Of a stretch of DNA of 64,000 bases, positions 11,854-25,089 are shown piece by piece (the stretch's first letter is position 1; each line of letters begins with the position of its first letter). The notes under the pieces are model-generated. The model saw only the letters and a list, made by a program, of their open reading frames with translations. It searched no databases and had not been told where the DNA came from. The stretch is from Portunus trituberculatus (Eukaryota; Arthropoda; Malacostraca; Decapoda; Portunidae), in NCBI RefSeq assembly GCF_017591435.1, contig NC_059268.1:3421222-3485221 (forward strand), read 5' to 3'. The translations under genes and the position numbers were made by a program.

Positions 11854-13183
11854 TGTTTGTCAGATGCGCACATCATAAGTGAAATATGAAAAATATAAGA
11901 AACAAGAAATGAAGATATATGGAAGTATGCTAGTTCGCCAGTATGCGGTGTGTAACCGTATCCAGCCCTAACAGAGAGCAGGAGGGGCAGGAGGGTCAAA
12001 GGGAAACATTTAATGACCCAGGCCGTTTGGCCCAGGGCAGCCCGGGCAGATGTGTCGCCCAGGTCATGTAAACATCCGGTGGTAGTGTTGCCGTCTTGGA
12101 TGTTGTTCGTACCACACGTGGAGTTCATTTGAGCTTGTACTTGATTGGTGAATGGTACATTCTGAGGGGCGTGTTGTGTGGGTCAAGACACGCCCCCATA
12201 AGTTCCTGAAGGGAAATTGTAGAGTTTTGGGGCAGAGAGGAGAGAGAGAGAGAGAAGCAGAGAGGACAACCGCGGTTCTAAGCGGGCCACCCTCGGCTGC
12301 ATAGCTGAGGGCGGCGTTTTGTACTTCATATATAACCAGTAAGTGGAACTATAAGTTGTAATGCAGTCTTTGAGGTAAATTAGAATGGAGGAAGAAGCAT
12401 GATAGGAGGTTTAGGTATTATGTGGTATTAGTTTATTATGGTTTATGTGGTTGTACTTTGGTTCATAATGACGTCGTTATATACTTGCGTTTTCATCTAT
12501 GAGTAAGGGAATTTGTATACGGCTACCTACGTATGTGCATGTGTGTTGCTCTGACGAATAAGTTACATAACATATTTACTAGTGTGTAATTGTGTACGAA
12601 GTTAACGTGATTCCATGTATGGGTACCAAGAGAAAGAGATTACTTGAGGAAGTCACTTGTGTGGAGATATCAATATTTGTCATTATATTTCGGTGGTGTT
12701 ACGTTGTCATTTTGTTGAACGGAGTCTGGTAATTATATGTGTATGGTAATATATTTGGTGGCACGTCATGTGGTTGCTTGCATTCATGTACCAAGTAAAG
12801 GTCATCCTTATATACGGGTAGCTGGGAAAAAGGGGTAATATTGTACGTACTACGTATGAGATTTACGGAGAAATAAAGCACCGGGTTCAGATGTTGTAAT
12901 ACGTTATGAAGATATTGTGGATGATGTTTGAAGTGAAATCCGTTTTGATGCGAGAATATCTACGAGATTAATGCAATTCTTAAGGATGTTTGTAAGAGAA
13001 ATTGTAATAATTGCAGTGGAGAAGGCAACAGAAAGAGTTGTGATTGTTACTTGTCGGCGCCGTATCGAACACCTTATGTATAGATATTAGTTTTGTTAAT
13101 TAAAGATAGAAAAAACCTTTGACTATTCATAGCCAGTAGCTAGACAATTTGTGCAACGTCGTGCAACAGCTCGGAGCACGACA
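11854..13183 (+). repeat. 3' LTR, about 1.33 kb (TGTTTG...ACGACA)
   Basis: The proposed start follows the purine tract, and the end is defined by identity with the 5' LTR end. It contains a short (GA)n at about 12238-12256. A related, diverged fragment of its middle (CAGTAAGTGGAA motif near 12340) occurs at 14150-14290. The distal ~626 bases match the 5' LTR nearly perfectly. Confidence 0.65.
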
Positions 13184-13341
13184 CTATACTCCCTACATCC
13201 ATGACCCGCCTCTCTACTCAGGACAAAACAAACCTCGCTAACTCACTGAATACTCCCTACTGAGCTACACTGCCGAGCTTGTCCACCTTAATATTAGTAA
13301 TGTTATATGGTTGATGCTTGCACTGACACTTCGCACATTAT

Positions 13342-13342
<1 letters not shown>

Positions 13343-13418
<76 letters not shown>
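13343..13418. repeat. (CA)n microsatellite on the 5' side of SINE-2
   Basis: Dinucleotide array directly abutting the tRNA-like head of the SINE. Confidence 0.95.
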
Positions 13419-13420
<2 letters not shown>

Positions 13421-13699
13421 GCGTAGTGTAGTGGTTAGCACGCTCGACTCACAATCGAGAGGACCGGGTTCGAGTCCCGGGAAGCGGCGAGGCAAATGGG
13501 CAATCTTCTTAATGTGTGGCCCCTGTTCACCTAGCAGTAAATAAGTACGGGATGTAACTCGAGGGGTTGTGGCCTCGCTTTCCCGTTGTGTGTTGTGTGT
13601 TGATGTGGTCTCAGTCCTACCCAAAGATCGGTCTATGAGCTCTGAGCTCACTCTGTAATGGGGAAGACTGGCTGGGTGACCAGCAGATGACCGAGGTGA

Positions 13700-13703
<4 letters not shown>
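13419..13703 (+). mobile_element. SINE-2 with tRNA-Val(CAC)-like head
   Basis: The first ~70 bases fold as a tRNA: A box around TAGTGTAGTGGTTAGC, anticodon stem CTCGA/TCGAG with loop CTCACAA (anticodon CAC, Val), and B box GGTTCGAGTCC. An ~215-bp body follows, containing CCCCTGTTCACCTAGCAGT and GTACGGGATGTAA, shared with the minus-strand copy at 52005-52300. It ends GAATTACAC directly in (AC)n. It is flanked on both sides by (CA)n, so it inserted into or generated the array. Confidence 0.85.
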
Positions 13704-13768
<65 letters not shown>

Positions 13769-13769
13769 T
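13703..13769. repeat. (AC)n microsatellite forming the SINE-2 tail
   Basis: Continuous with the SINE 3' end; followed by a short ATTC repeat. Confidence 0.95.
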
Positions 13770-13774
13770 CATTC

Positions 13775-13906
<132 letters not shown>

Positions 13907-14149
13907 TCTATCTTTTAACAAAATTTTCCTTCACATTGCTGGTAAAGATTCCGTAAAGGGCTTCTAATGTAGAGAACCGTTTTATACCATAAGAGTAGGA
14001 TTAAACAATGTCTTTATTCCAACGGTGGTGCTGCTATTAAACATACACACTGTTCATTTAAAGAGTTCAAAATTATATTCTTTTTAACTTAATTTTCCTG
14101 AGGCTGCGGGGCAGGGGAGTGGCAGCGGGGTAAGGTATGGAAGGAATCC

Positions 14150-14290
14150 TGTAACAGTAAGTGGAATTGAAAGTTGTAATGTAGTCTTGAAAGCAAGTAA
14201 TTCAGTAATTAATATTAGTGATGGAGAAATAATGATAGGATGTTTACATATAGTATTTTGATATTTAGTTAAGTTATAGTTATGGAAACC
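14150..14290 (+). repeat. Diverged fragment of the LARD LTR
   Basis: Shares CAGTAAGTGGAA, AAGTTGTAATG and GATAGGA spacing with about 12340-12450 of the 3' LTR. Older and truncated. The flanking 13904-14150 and 14290-14920 hold nothing recognised. Confidence 0.5.
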
Positions 14291-15175
14291 TTAAATGAAA
14301 TAAAATTGAGGTTTCAAATTCCGGAGGTAAGAAAAGAATTAATATGTACATTATTAATTTTATAATAACTTTTGCTGATGTAAATCATAATAAATGTTTG
14401 ATAAAGAGGCTTGAGTAACAAACAGAGGTACAAAGAAGATTAAAAGCCTTGAAAACGTGGTAGTGGTGCAGAGCTATGCCGTGAAATGCATGAAATTCAA
14501 ATGAGGAAGGATTCAAGCAGAGATGGAGCTTGACTGTTTGACTTGACTTTTATCTATAACATTTTCAAGATTGTGTACGTGTTGTAGTGCTTGTAGTGCA
14601 GGATCGTAGGAGTTCACGATAGCTGTAACTTGAGTGTTTGGTTAATGAAACACGAAAGAAATGGACACAAAGGACACGGAGAGGGCCAGCAGCAGGCTTG
14701 CAATATCCTCTTCATCGCTCTTCCTGGGACCCTTTCAACACACCAGTAACTGCCTAGACTGCCTACTCCACTATCAGAATGAGTAGATTTTCTACATCGA
14801 GTATATGCTAATGGTTTAAAACTGGTTCCAATAATGAAGAAGGTAATGAATTGTTGAATGTACCATTATCAGGAACTACACAATTGCCTCATGCAACAAT
14901 GCAGCAGTTACAAGCAGCGTTAAGCCCCGTCCACACGGAGCATCACGCATCAGCGATTTGATGCAGTAGTGGTGTTGAAAAATTGACACTAGCGTCCAAA
15001 CGGGCTGCATCACTGCGAATCTCATAACTGTGCGAGCAATCAGATCTCGGTCATCATTTGGCTTTCACGGTGGGAGGATGTCCACCGACGCTCTACTCTG
15101 CCAAGAAACTGTACTGTGGAGTATAGTTGCTGTGTGCACCTAAAAAAAAAAAAAAAAAAAAAACTTTTGAAAAAG

Positions 15176-15572
15176 AAACGTCGGACTTTGTGGTGCAAGC
15201 AGTGGCTTTCTCGGCGGCTTTAATAAAATATTTTTAGAGCTACAAGCAGAAAACCAGACAGACTTTGAAAATTATACACGAAAGCCAATCACTGCATTTC
15301 ATGAATTGCTGAAAAAGATACATATATCTGCAAGCAGGACACCGGCATCCGAGACAGCATACCACCGTGTGCTCGTCTTGAAGCAACACTTCACTTCCTT
15401 GACGCAGGAAGATCCTACAAAAGTCTCCAGTATTCCACTAGAACTTCAAAATGAGAGCCTCAGCCTGATCATCCCTGAAACCTGCGCAGCCATCTATAAT
15501 GTCCTGAAGGAGGATTACCTTAAGGTGACTTTACTTTGTATCCGCCCTATGAAGGCCGGATACAAAGTATAG
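15176..15572 (+). pseudogene. Harbinger transposase, N-terminal remnant
   Basis: Frames with stops and shifts carry PIF/Harbinger transposase hallmarks: a basic-tryptophan start (RRTLWCKQWLSRR), a DFENYTRKPITAFHELL-like segment, and an open part from 15306 ending IPETCAAIYNVLKEDYLK. That is the region just before the tryptophan and DGKH motifs of the nuclease domain. The reading stops at a 13-bp-arm hairpin (15532-15569), and everything with the catalytic acidic residues is absent. It cannot encode an active transposase. Confidence 0.7.
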
Positions 15573-15686
15573 TGATAGTTTTCATTTCTTTATTATTTTT
15601 ACATATCACATAAACAATAAAAAAAGTTTCATAATAGCTATGTAAAATTGTACTTTGTACGGTAATATGGTGTAATATAAACCTTT

Positions 15687-15917
15687 TCACACCATTAATT
15701 TGTCCGAGCCTTCCACTCGCAATATCTGATGTTCCCTAGTAATATCTTCCATGTCACTCATGCTTAGAGCATCGAATATTAACTTCTTGGCCAATTTCTG
15801 CTGGTCTTCACTCATATTCTTGTATTTCATTGCATGAAAATAGAAGAGTTTCATTGCAACTGTCATTGACACACTGCTCAGCGATTTGAAATAGCTCCGC
15901 GTCATGACTGCGTTCAT
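15687..15917 (-). pseudogene. Harbinger second-gene fragment (MADF/Myb-like accessory protein, tentative)
   Basis: A 76-codon minus-strand frame (SYFKSLSS..., MKYKNMSEDQQKLAKKLIFDAL) resembles the C-terminal BESS/trihelix-type tail of the DNA-binding protein that accompanies Harbinger transposases. Its position and convergent orientation inside the inverted repeats support this. Homology is judged by eye only. Confidence 0.45.
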
Positions 15918-16004
15918 GATGCTGCGACGAGTTGAAAGTGACGTTTTTCAACTCGTCGCTTGAACACATTGCGCATCAAAATACTCCGTGTGGACGGGGC
16001 CTTA

Positions 16005-16807
16005 CTCTGAATAAAAGTTTGCCGCATATCAGCAATATCTTCAATTTTATCTTAACATCTTTTGATGAGTCCCATCTAATAGTACGGATGAGGAGAGAAA
16101 TTCAAAAATTAGTAGGTATTTACAACACTTAGCAGTACATTGGCTGGTTGGCAAGAACTGAATGTAAACAAACAGCTATTGAACAAGATGTCTTCCTCCG
16201 GTGATGACGATTGTGATCAAATGAAATCATCACAAGTTTTCAATCCTCACCTCCAACAACACTCTGCGTAGAGGGAAACAGTTCCTGGAGAGTGGCAGTT
16301 ATCTCATTGAACGTCGATTTGCGTGAGTATTTTTTTTTTTTTTTTGCTGTATAATTCATTTTCAGGGTCCCAGATGTGTTCTTTTTCTCTCACCAACTCA
16401 AACATCTCTATATCTGGACACCACATTTTCAAACCTCTACTGAATCACGAAGGTTGTGTTGAGTGGAGACATGTTGGAATTGAGTATGCATACAACTAAC
16501 ACGCTGAGCACAAAGTCAAGGTGATATACCGATTCGATCGTGACGGTTCAACTTTTTCACCTTACGGCTTACGGTATCGAGAGCTGCATTTAACATTTGT
16601 TCATTCTGTAACTCTTATGATTGATTCCGAAACATATTGTAAGTATTTATTATGTACTGTTGTGTGTGAAGACTTTGAGAAGATAATGGTGGCAAGTATT
16701 GTGTTTTGGCAGAGTGGAAGAGAAATCAGTGTACGGCATCTCGTATTGTTTGTTTGGTGTCAGCGGCATCATTATCACCATGGTCGTGAGCAGCCAAGTC
16801 TCTCTGT

Positions 16808-16838
<31 letters not shown>

Positions 16839-16863
16839 AAATGTTAAAACTTCAGATTATACT

Positions 16864-16919
<56 letters not shown>

Positions 16920-17154
16920 ACCAGTCCGTTTTCTTCAATATTTTTTTCTATATATCAAAGAAAACGTGTTTACATTATAGGATCCTGGATACTTTTAATT
17001 TCCAACACAGGAAAGACTGACATATATTGAGGAATTGGTGAATAAATAAAACTAAATATTAAAGTCAATGAAACTAGAGGAACACGAAGAGATGAAATAA
17101 GAAAGAATAAATTAAGATTAAGGGGAAGGAAAAGTGAAGTGTATTCTTTCTTCA
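16005..17154. other. Unassigned; contains short (GA)n and (CT)n arrays
   Basis: A short (GA)n lies at 16808-16830 and (CT)n at 16862-16919. A small frame from 16191 (start SSSGDDDCDQ) hits a stop after 27 codons and is not supported. No gene recognised. Confidence 0.5.
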
Positions 17155-17700
17155 TACTAACACTATCCAGTCTTCTATCCTTCCCTTAACTCCTTCAATA
17201 CTGGGACACATTTTTACCTTGAGATTTGTGTACGATTAGACCATTTCATTGACATAAGGGAGGGTCTATGGAGGTCACAAGATTAATGGCCACAGTCTTC
17301 ACTATTTCAATTTCCCACATAAGTTTACGAAGCTATATAAAATCACCAGATACTGAGCAGAATGAATATGGAAACGCGTCATGGTACTGAATGGGTTGAA
17401 ATGACACTATCATACACTATATTCCATCCTTCATACTAATACCATCCATTCTCTCCATCCTTCTCTTCTTTCATACTAATCCATCCATCCTTCCTTTTCT
17501 TCGTGTTAATACCATCTATTTTATCCATCCTTCCCTTATACTGACACCATTCATTCTTCCATCCTTCTCTTCCTTCACACTAATACTCTTCATTCTTTCC
17601 TCTTCTTCATTCTAATACCATTCATTCTTCCATCCTTCCCTTCCTTCATACTAATCCATCTATCCTTCCCTTTCATTCTCCTTTACTAACCCTTCACTTT
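17155..17700. repeat. Irregular CCATCCTTC/ACTAATACCAT minisatellite
   Basis: Repeated pyrimidine-rich units of variable length built from TTCCTTCATACTAATACCAT and CCATCCTTC. The piggyBac-like MITE at 17186-17400 interrupts it. Confidence 0.75.
17186..17400. mobile_element. piggyBac-like MITE, copy 1
   Basis: 215 bp starting TTAACTCCTTCAATACTGGG; the right end reverse-complements to TCAACCCATTCAGTACCATG. The termini are imperfect inverted repeats and a TTAA or near-TTAA sits at each end. About 75-80 percent similar to 18891-19104. The piggyBac assignment rests on TTAA plus the C-rich ends. Confidence 0.65.
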
Positions 17701-18690
17701 ATCTTATCTTCTCGTTTTTAACTTGGTCTTATTTCTTATTTCGTGTGCTTCCCATTCTTTTGCCATTTAAATATGAGGAATTCTTGTTATTTCCTATATA
17801 TTCAAACTTGTAATATATTTCTTTAGTAAGTTTCTATGTGTTTTGTTCGGATTGAAATTATTGACCTTTTTTTTATTATTTTCATCTACTTTTTTTTATA
17901 TCACCATTTTTTTTTATTTCTATCTACATTAATCTCGATAAAAAATATATTTTTGTATAATACAGATTTACAGGTACCCACATTATTACCACATTCTTTC
18001 ATATCATCACGAGACTGGTTAAGGATAAAACTAAGAAAAAAAAGACAGTTTCATTAAGAAAAGAGAAACAACAACAGCAGTTCTAACTTTAAGAGCCTCA
18101 TTTCATTCACTTACTATTCATCCACACACTCCATTCACACTCCACGTACCCACAATTCCACAAACCACAGAGCACTCCTAGCCAGTATGATTTCCCAAGT
18201 CCCTCCTTTTGACACAGATGCGGGAAAGGGGGCAGGACACGAACAAAATGGAGACACGAGAGGAAACGAGAAACGTCCCACGCCTTTATTTTCCCTGAGC
18301 CGTCCGTCACGCGAAACTACATCCGCGGATTCAAGGCAGGAGGAATGAGAGGAATGAGACAGACCCCTCACATTCCCTCCACTCCCCACCCCTTCCCCAG
18401 CAGCACAGGTAATCACGCGCCCAATCCATCACCTACACCTCACCTGACATTACATACATATAACACGTCCACCTCACCTGCGCCGCGGTACAGTATTGCC
18501 AACCCGCCAGAATTATGTTGAGCTTCTTTATGATCACGGCCAAGTTTTACAAAGGTTTCTAAGTGGTACACGTACGGGAAATGAAGAGTATCCATTACGA
18601 AAAAAAACATAAGAAATTAAGAAAATATGGCTTACATGTGGCAGTTTACAACAGGCTACAACAAACATAACATAAGCTGATTTCTTATTA
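17701..18690. other. Unassigned intergenic sequence
   Basis: T-rich to about 18060, then a GC-richer part at 18125-18420 with open frames on the minus strand that match nothing known to me. No splice or domain evidence. Confidence 0.5.
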
Positions 18691-18830
18691 TCTATCTGTC
18701 AATTTATCTGTCTACCATTCTATCTATTCATCATTCTATCTATCTATCTATATTTATCATTCTATCTATCTCTTTGTTTATTCACTTATTCATCTATCCA
18801 TCTTTTTACCTATCTATCTTCCAATTCATC
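18690..18830. repeat. Imperfect (TCTA)n tetranucleotide array
   Basis: Interrupted TCTA/TCAT repeats. Confidence 0.8.
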
Positions 18831-18890
18831 CTTGTAGAGAGACTAATGTTTTTCTTTATATATCTTATACAAGTGTAGCTTAGATGGCCT

Positions 18891-19104
18891 TCAACCACTT
18901 CAATATTGGGACACAATTTTACCTTGAGTTTTGTGTTAGATTAGACGACTTTATTTACATTAAGATGTGTCTATGGAGGTCAGAAGATAAATGGCTGGAG
19001 TCTTCACTAATTCAAACCCCAACATAAGTTTGTAAAGGTGTACAGAATCACCAAATACTAAGCAGAATGAATATGAAAACGTGTCATGGTACTGAAGGGG
19101 TTAA
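18891..19104. mobile_element. piggyBac-like MITE, copy 2
   Basis: Same element as 17186-17400. The left end is TCAACCACTTCAATATTGGG and the right end is GTACTGAAGGGGTTAA, a perfect TTAA. Internal blocks CTATGGAGGTCA and GCAGAATGAATATG are shared with copy 1. Confidence 0.65.
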
Positions 19105-19208
19105 GTGGTGCAGGGGTTATAACAGGGATAACGGTAGGATATTTGTCAGGATCAGTAACCAGGATAAGACAAGAAATGATGGACTCAAATCATGATAAAA
19201 GTATACTA

Positions 19209-21645
<2,437 letters not shown>

Positions 21646-21896
21646 TGTGTGTCCCACTAAATGAAAAGTCAGACCGCCTTGCTCAATGTACCCTTCAAGA
21701 CGACATAGTGGACCCTGGCACTGAGTACACTCTGGGCTATGTTAAGAGTAGCATTAAAGGACTTTGTACATACTAGCATTGGTGATCAGGCAGAGCTTTG
21801 TTGCCATAGAGACAGTGGCACTAGTCTTCACTATGCTCTTGTCTCCCAGAGCTGTGCTTACAACTTTGGGAGACACACTGCATCACCCGACAGGCA
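21646..21896 (+). mobile_element. LINE-B: RNase H-end fragment
   Basis: The plus strand encodes PLNEKSDRLAQCTLQDD, typical of the end of a LINE RNase H domain (the GNExAD-LA region). EYTLGYVKSSIK follows, and after a shift DSGTSLHYALVSQSC...FGRHTASPDR. The fragment stops abruptly at the LINE-A junction at 21896/21897. It is upstream in the protein of the part found at 961-1308. Confidence 0.6.
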
Positions 21897-22645
21897 TGAC
21901 ATGCTCCACCGTCTCGTCCTGCCCTGTGTCACACATCTGGCACACTTTGCTGCGGGACTCAGACCACCTGTAGTTCCTTTCACTCATATCCATACACTTT
22001 GCCCTAGCTCGGAAGAGATCACCACCCAAGCTGCCATGTACCACTTTTCATACATCGGGGCCTCCTTTTCCTAGTATCATTCCAGAGTACTCTTTCGTTC
22101 CATCTCATTTTTCCATATATTCAGTCCCACCCTCTTCACCTCTGTGTCTATCTCACTCTTCCATTTCCTCGCATCCCATTCAGTTCCTACTCTGCTTCCT
22201 CTTGTCACGATCCATTCACGCTCATTCTAATTCCTCCCAGTCATTCTCATCTCCCATACAACTTGTAATCCACTCCTCTCTGTCATTCCCATGCACCTCT
22301 TCCTCCATTTGCTTCCACTTTCACTCTACAGATACATCTTTGCTATTCTTGCATCATCCATTATCTTAAGCCTAACCTTGTACCTAAGTGTCGCTTTTAT
22401 AAGTGTTTCCATAAAAGTGCTGATCCCATATCACCTCTTAAGGCTTCTACTGCTGTGTACCTCGGTGCACTCAGTGCTAGCCTAGCTACTCTACACTGCC
22501 CCACTTCTAATTTGTCAATTTCATTTTCGTTCCATGCAATCACATCCATACCATACATAATACTGGGCACAGCCACACCCTTCCACACTTCTCTCAGCAT
22601 GTCATACCTACTTGCTCTCATCCTTGCTTTCATTCCTTTGACTAG
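21897..22645 (-). mobile_element. LINE-A: second, inverted copy, 3'-truncated
   Basis: The minus strand repeats the LINE-A order seen at 50-790: REVWKGVAVPSIMYGMDVIAW, IDKLEVGQCRVARLALS, EALRGDMG, then the CQMCDTGQDETVEHVM segment. It ends where LINE-B begins, so the last ~60 coding bases and tail are lost. Confidence 0.7.
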
Positions 22646-22831
22646 ATCTTGATTCTGATCTTGATCTTAATGTTACAGGTGGTTCGAGATCGCTCCGAAG
22701 TCAGGCCTTTAGATCGGCAGCTCCTGTAGAGGACAAAATACACAAGTAGAATAAAAGAAAAAAATATAGCAATATTCTATTCACTAATGATCCCTACACT
22801 TCCCTCGCCACATTCTCTCCAGATACTCATT

Positions 22832-23047
22832 TAAACATTTAAACATTTAAACATTTTATTATCCCTTCAATAAATACAACCATAGCCATTTCAAGCTTAA
22901 ATCTTTTTGAGTAGTAAAGGAATTATAACGCAGACATAACATGCTTATGTGCATAGAGTGGCAAAAACTAATAATCACTAACTCAGATGGCTCTTCCAAT
23001 ATTAAGGCAATCAGGTAAATAACTTTATACTGATAATAGCAATAATG

Positions 23048-23122
<75 letters not shown>

Positions 23123-25085
23123 AAGATGAAAATAATCATGAGTTATGAAAAATAGTGGGCGAGAATGGGGACATATCATGGTGTTAGAAACATGGACACA
23201 TTAATAATTGGCAATTATATATTTTTAAGTTGCTTCTTCCTCTAAGAAGCAATTTTAAAAAAGGTAAATTTGTTTAATTAAGAGGGATAGAGTTCCAGAT
23301 TTTAGGAGCGAGGTAAGCAAGAGAATGTTGAAAGACTGTTAGGTTATGTGCAGGTACACGTAAATCTTCATGAGTACTGGTGAAATAGGTGTGTTGTGGA
23401 TTTAAAATGACTGATGTAGTTATTTTTTACTTTTTATACATATAAGTACCAATTTGTAACTTATTTATACCAAAAAGTGTTAGCAATTTTGTTTCTTTGA
23501 ATAGGGGTTGTGTGTGGGCAAAGTAGTCACTCTTAGTTATGATTCTAATGATTTTTTTCTGCAATTTAAATAAAGGTAGTAAATGAGTAGGGTAAGTACT
23601 GCACCAAACCGGTGTACAATAGTGTAGGTGAGGTAAGACATGGGCATTATATAACATTTTCAGAACATCAGTAGGCATTAATTCTCTAATTTGATACAAC
23701 ATAGACACAACTCGAGAAAGTTTAAGAGTTATATTCGTTATATGATTTTTAAAGGTCATATTTTCATCACATGTTATACCTAAGAATGTCTGCTTATCAC
23801 TTCTGTTTATAACATTGTCCTGACAGAGTAAGTAAGGGTGGCAGTGCTGAAGGTGGCTTATTAGTGAATAGCAGGTAAAATGTTTTGTCTAGATTTACTG
23901 TCAGTCAGTTATTTATACACCGTTTGTGAAATTTTTGAGGATCTGTGTTAGCTATATGTATCATATTAGTTGGATTTTCACCAGTGATACATAAGGTAGA
24001 GTCATCAGCAAAAAGAATGGTTTTAACATTTGTAAAGATAGTACTTGTATCATTTATATAAAGAAGGAAAAGGATGGGACCCAAGACACTTCCCTGTGGT
24101 ACGCCATCATGGATTGGTAAAGATGCGGATGTAGAATTAATCTCTTTGGTTGATTGGGTTCGATGGGATAAATAATCACGGAACCAATCATGAATAGTTC
24201 CTCTAATTTCATAGCATTGAATCTTTTTTTAGTAATATGTCATGTCTGACAGTGTCAAATGCTTTAGTGAAGTCAATAAAGATGCTGAGCAAAGATTGTT
24301 TTTTGTCTAAAACTGTTATAGATTGCTTCCGAAAAGGTGTTCAAAGCATCAAATGTATTTAAGCCGCGGCAAAAACCAAATTGAGTTGTATTTAATATGT
24401 TTTTACTTCCAAGGAAATGTATGAAAATTTTGTTCATTAACTTTTCAAGATTTTAGAAAAAATGTTTAACAAAGATATTGGTCTGTAATAACTTATAATA
24501 TATTTGGCACCTTTCTTATGAATGGGAGTAACGGTTGCATGTTTAAATAATTGAGGGAATTTTTCATTAGTAGCATATTTGTTAAAGAATATAGAGTCGG
24601 GTAATGCCAATTGGTGTTTACTTATTTTGATAATAGACACAGGAATATCATGAACATTACTCTTTTTATTTTTTTAGGGAATCAATTACAGTGGTTACAT
24701 CTTGGGGGATGATCATAGGAGCCGACAATGAATGAGGACAATTACTTCTTAGAAAGCTAACAGGGTCAGTGGTCGAGGGTGGTAGGTTATGGTCTAGATT
24801 GGGTGCAATATCGGTCTAAAATTTCTAGAATGTTTGAGTGATTTCTAAGGGATCCGAGAGTTTTTTTTTTTTCTCTCATTAGACAAAATATGGCAAGTGG
24901 CATTATCCTTTTTTGTTGGTAAAAAGATGGTTGGTTGTACTCCATATTTTTCGAGTGTCATTTTTATAAATTAGTGAATTGAATCGTGTAGAAGAACTTT
25001 TTATCTTGTCGTATACAGTTGTTTAACATATTGCGATAATGTTTATAATAAGTATGATAATAACACCTATCGTATAATCCTTATA
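22832..25085 (-). mobile_element. CR1-like LINE, reverse transcriptase region, degenerate
   Basis: Minus-strand frames in order from 25085 down: HATVTPIHKKGAK and YYRPISLLNIFSKIL (24437-24640), LSIFIDFTKAFDTVRHDIL (24232-24290), DGVPQGSVLGPILFLLY (24056-24118), ILFADDST (about 23998-24022, the catalytic FADD box), and an intact 110-codon C-terminal segment at 23427-23759 (LPHLHYCTPVWCS, LQKKIIRII). The 3' UTR holds an (AAT)n array at 23047-23116 and ends in three AAACATTT-type repeats at about 22832-22856. Frameshifts between motifs mark a dead copy. Confidence 0.8.
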
Positions 25086-25089
25086 TAGT

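Larger units (their letters stand above)
5329..13183 (+). mobile_element. Large non-coding LTR retrotransposon derivative (LARD-like)
   Basis: Two nearly identical segments (5329-5957 and about 12558-13183) differ, as far as I can see, by two single-base homopolymer indels and end in the same GAGCACGACA. The first is followed by a primer-binding site matching tRNA-Leu, and the second lies downstream of a purine tract. The ~5.9-kb interior has no recognisable gag, protease, reverse transcriptase or integrase frame, so it should depend on enzymes from a partner element. The 5' LTR lacks the first ~700 bases seen in the 3' LTR. A third, older LTR copy is at 33729-34230 (-). Confidence 0.75.
14923..16001. 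mobile_element. PIF/Harbinger DNA transposon, internally deleted
   Basis: Terminal inverted repeats begin AGCCCCGTCCACACGGAG (left) and, reverse-complemented, GGCCCCGTCCACACGGAG (right). Both sides carry the 3-bp duplication TTA (14920-14922 and 16002-16004), as expected for PIF/Harbinger. Inside are the N-terminal part of a transposase (+) and a fragment of a second protein (-) in convergent orientation, a two-gene layout known in this superfamily. The transposase catalytic region has been deleted. Confidence 0.85.

Noticed and set aside
13419..13490. Functional tRNA-Val gene
   Set aside because: The tRNA-like head continues into a 215-bp body shared with 52005-52300, so it is a SINE promoter region. 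The acceptor stem is imperfect.
16191..16330. Possible first exon (start SSSGDDDCDQ) with a GTGAGT donor near 16324
   Set aside because: An in-frame stop after 27 codons and no partner exon; probably chance or old transposon sequence.
18135..18416. 93-codon minus-strand frame in GC-richer DNA
   Set aside because: No homology by eye, no splice context, biased composition.
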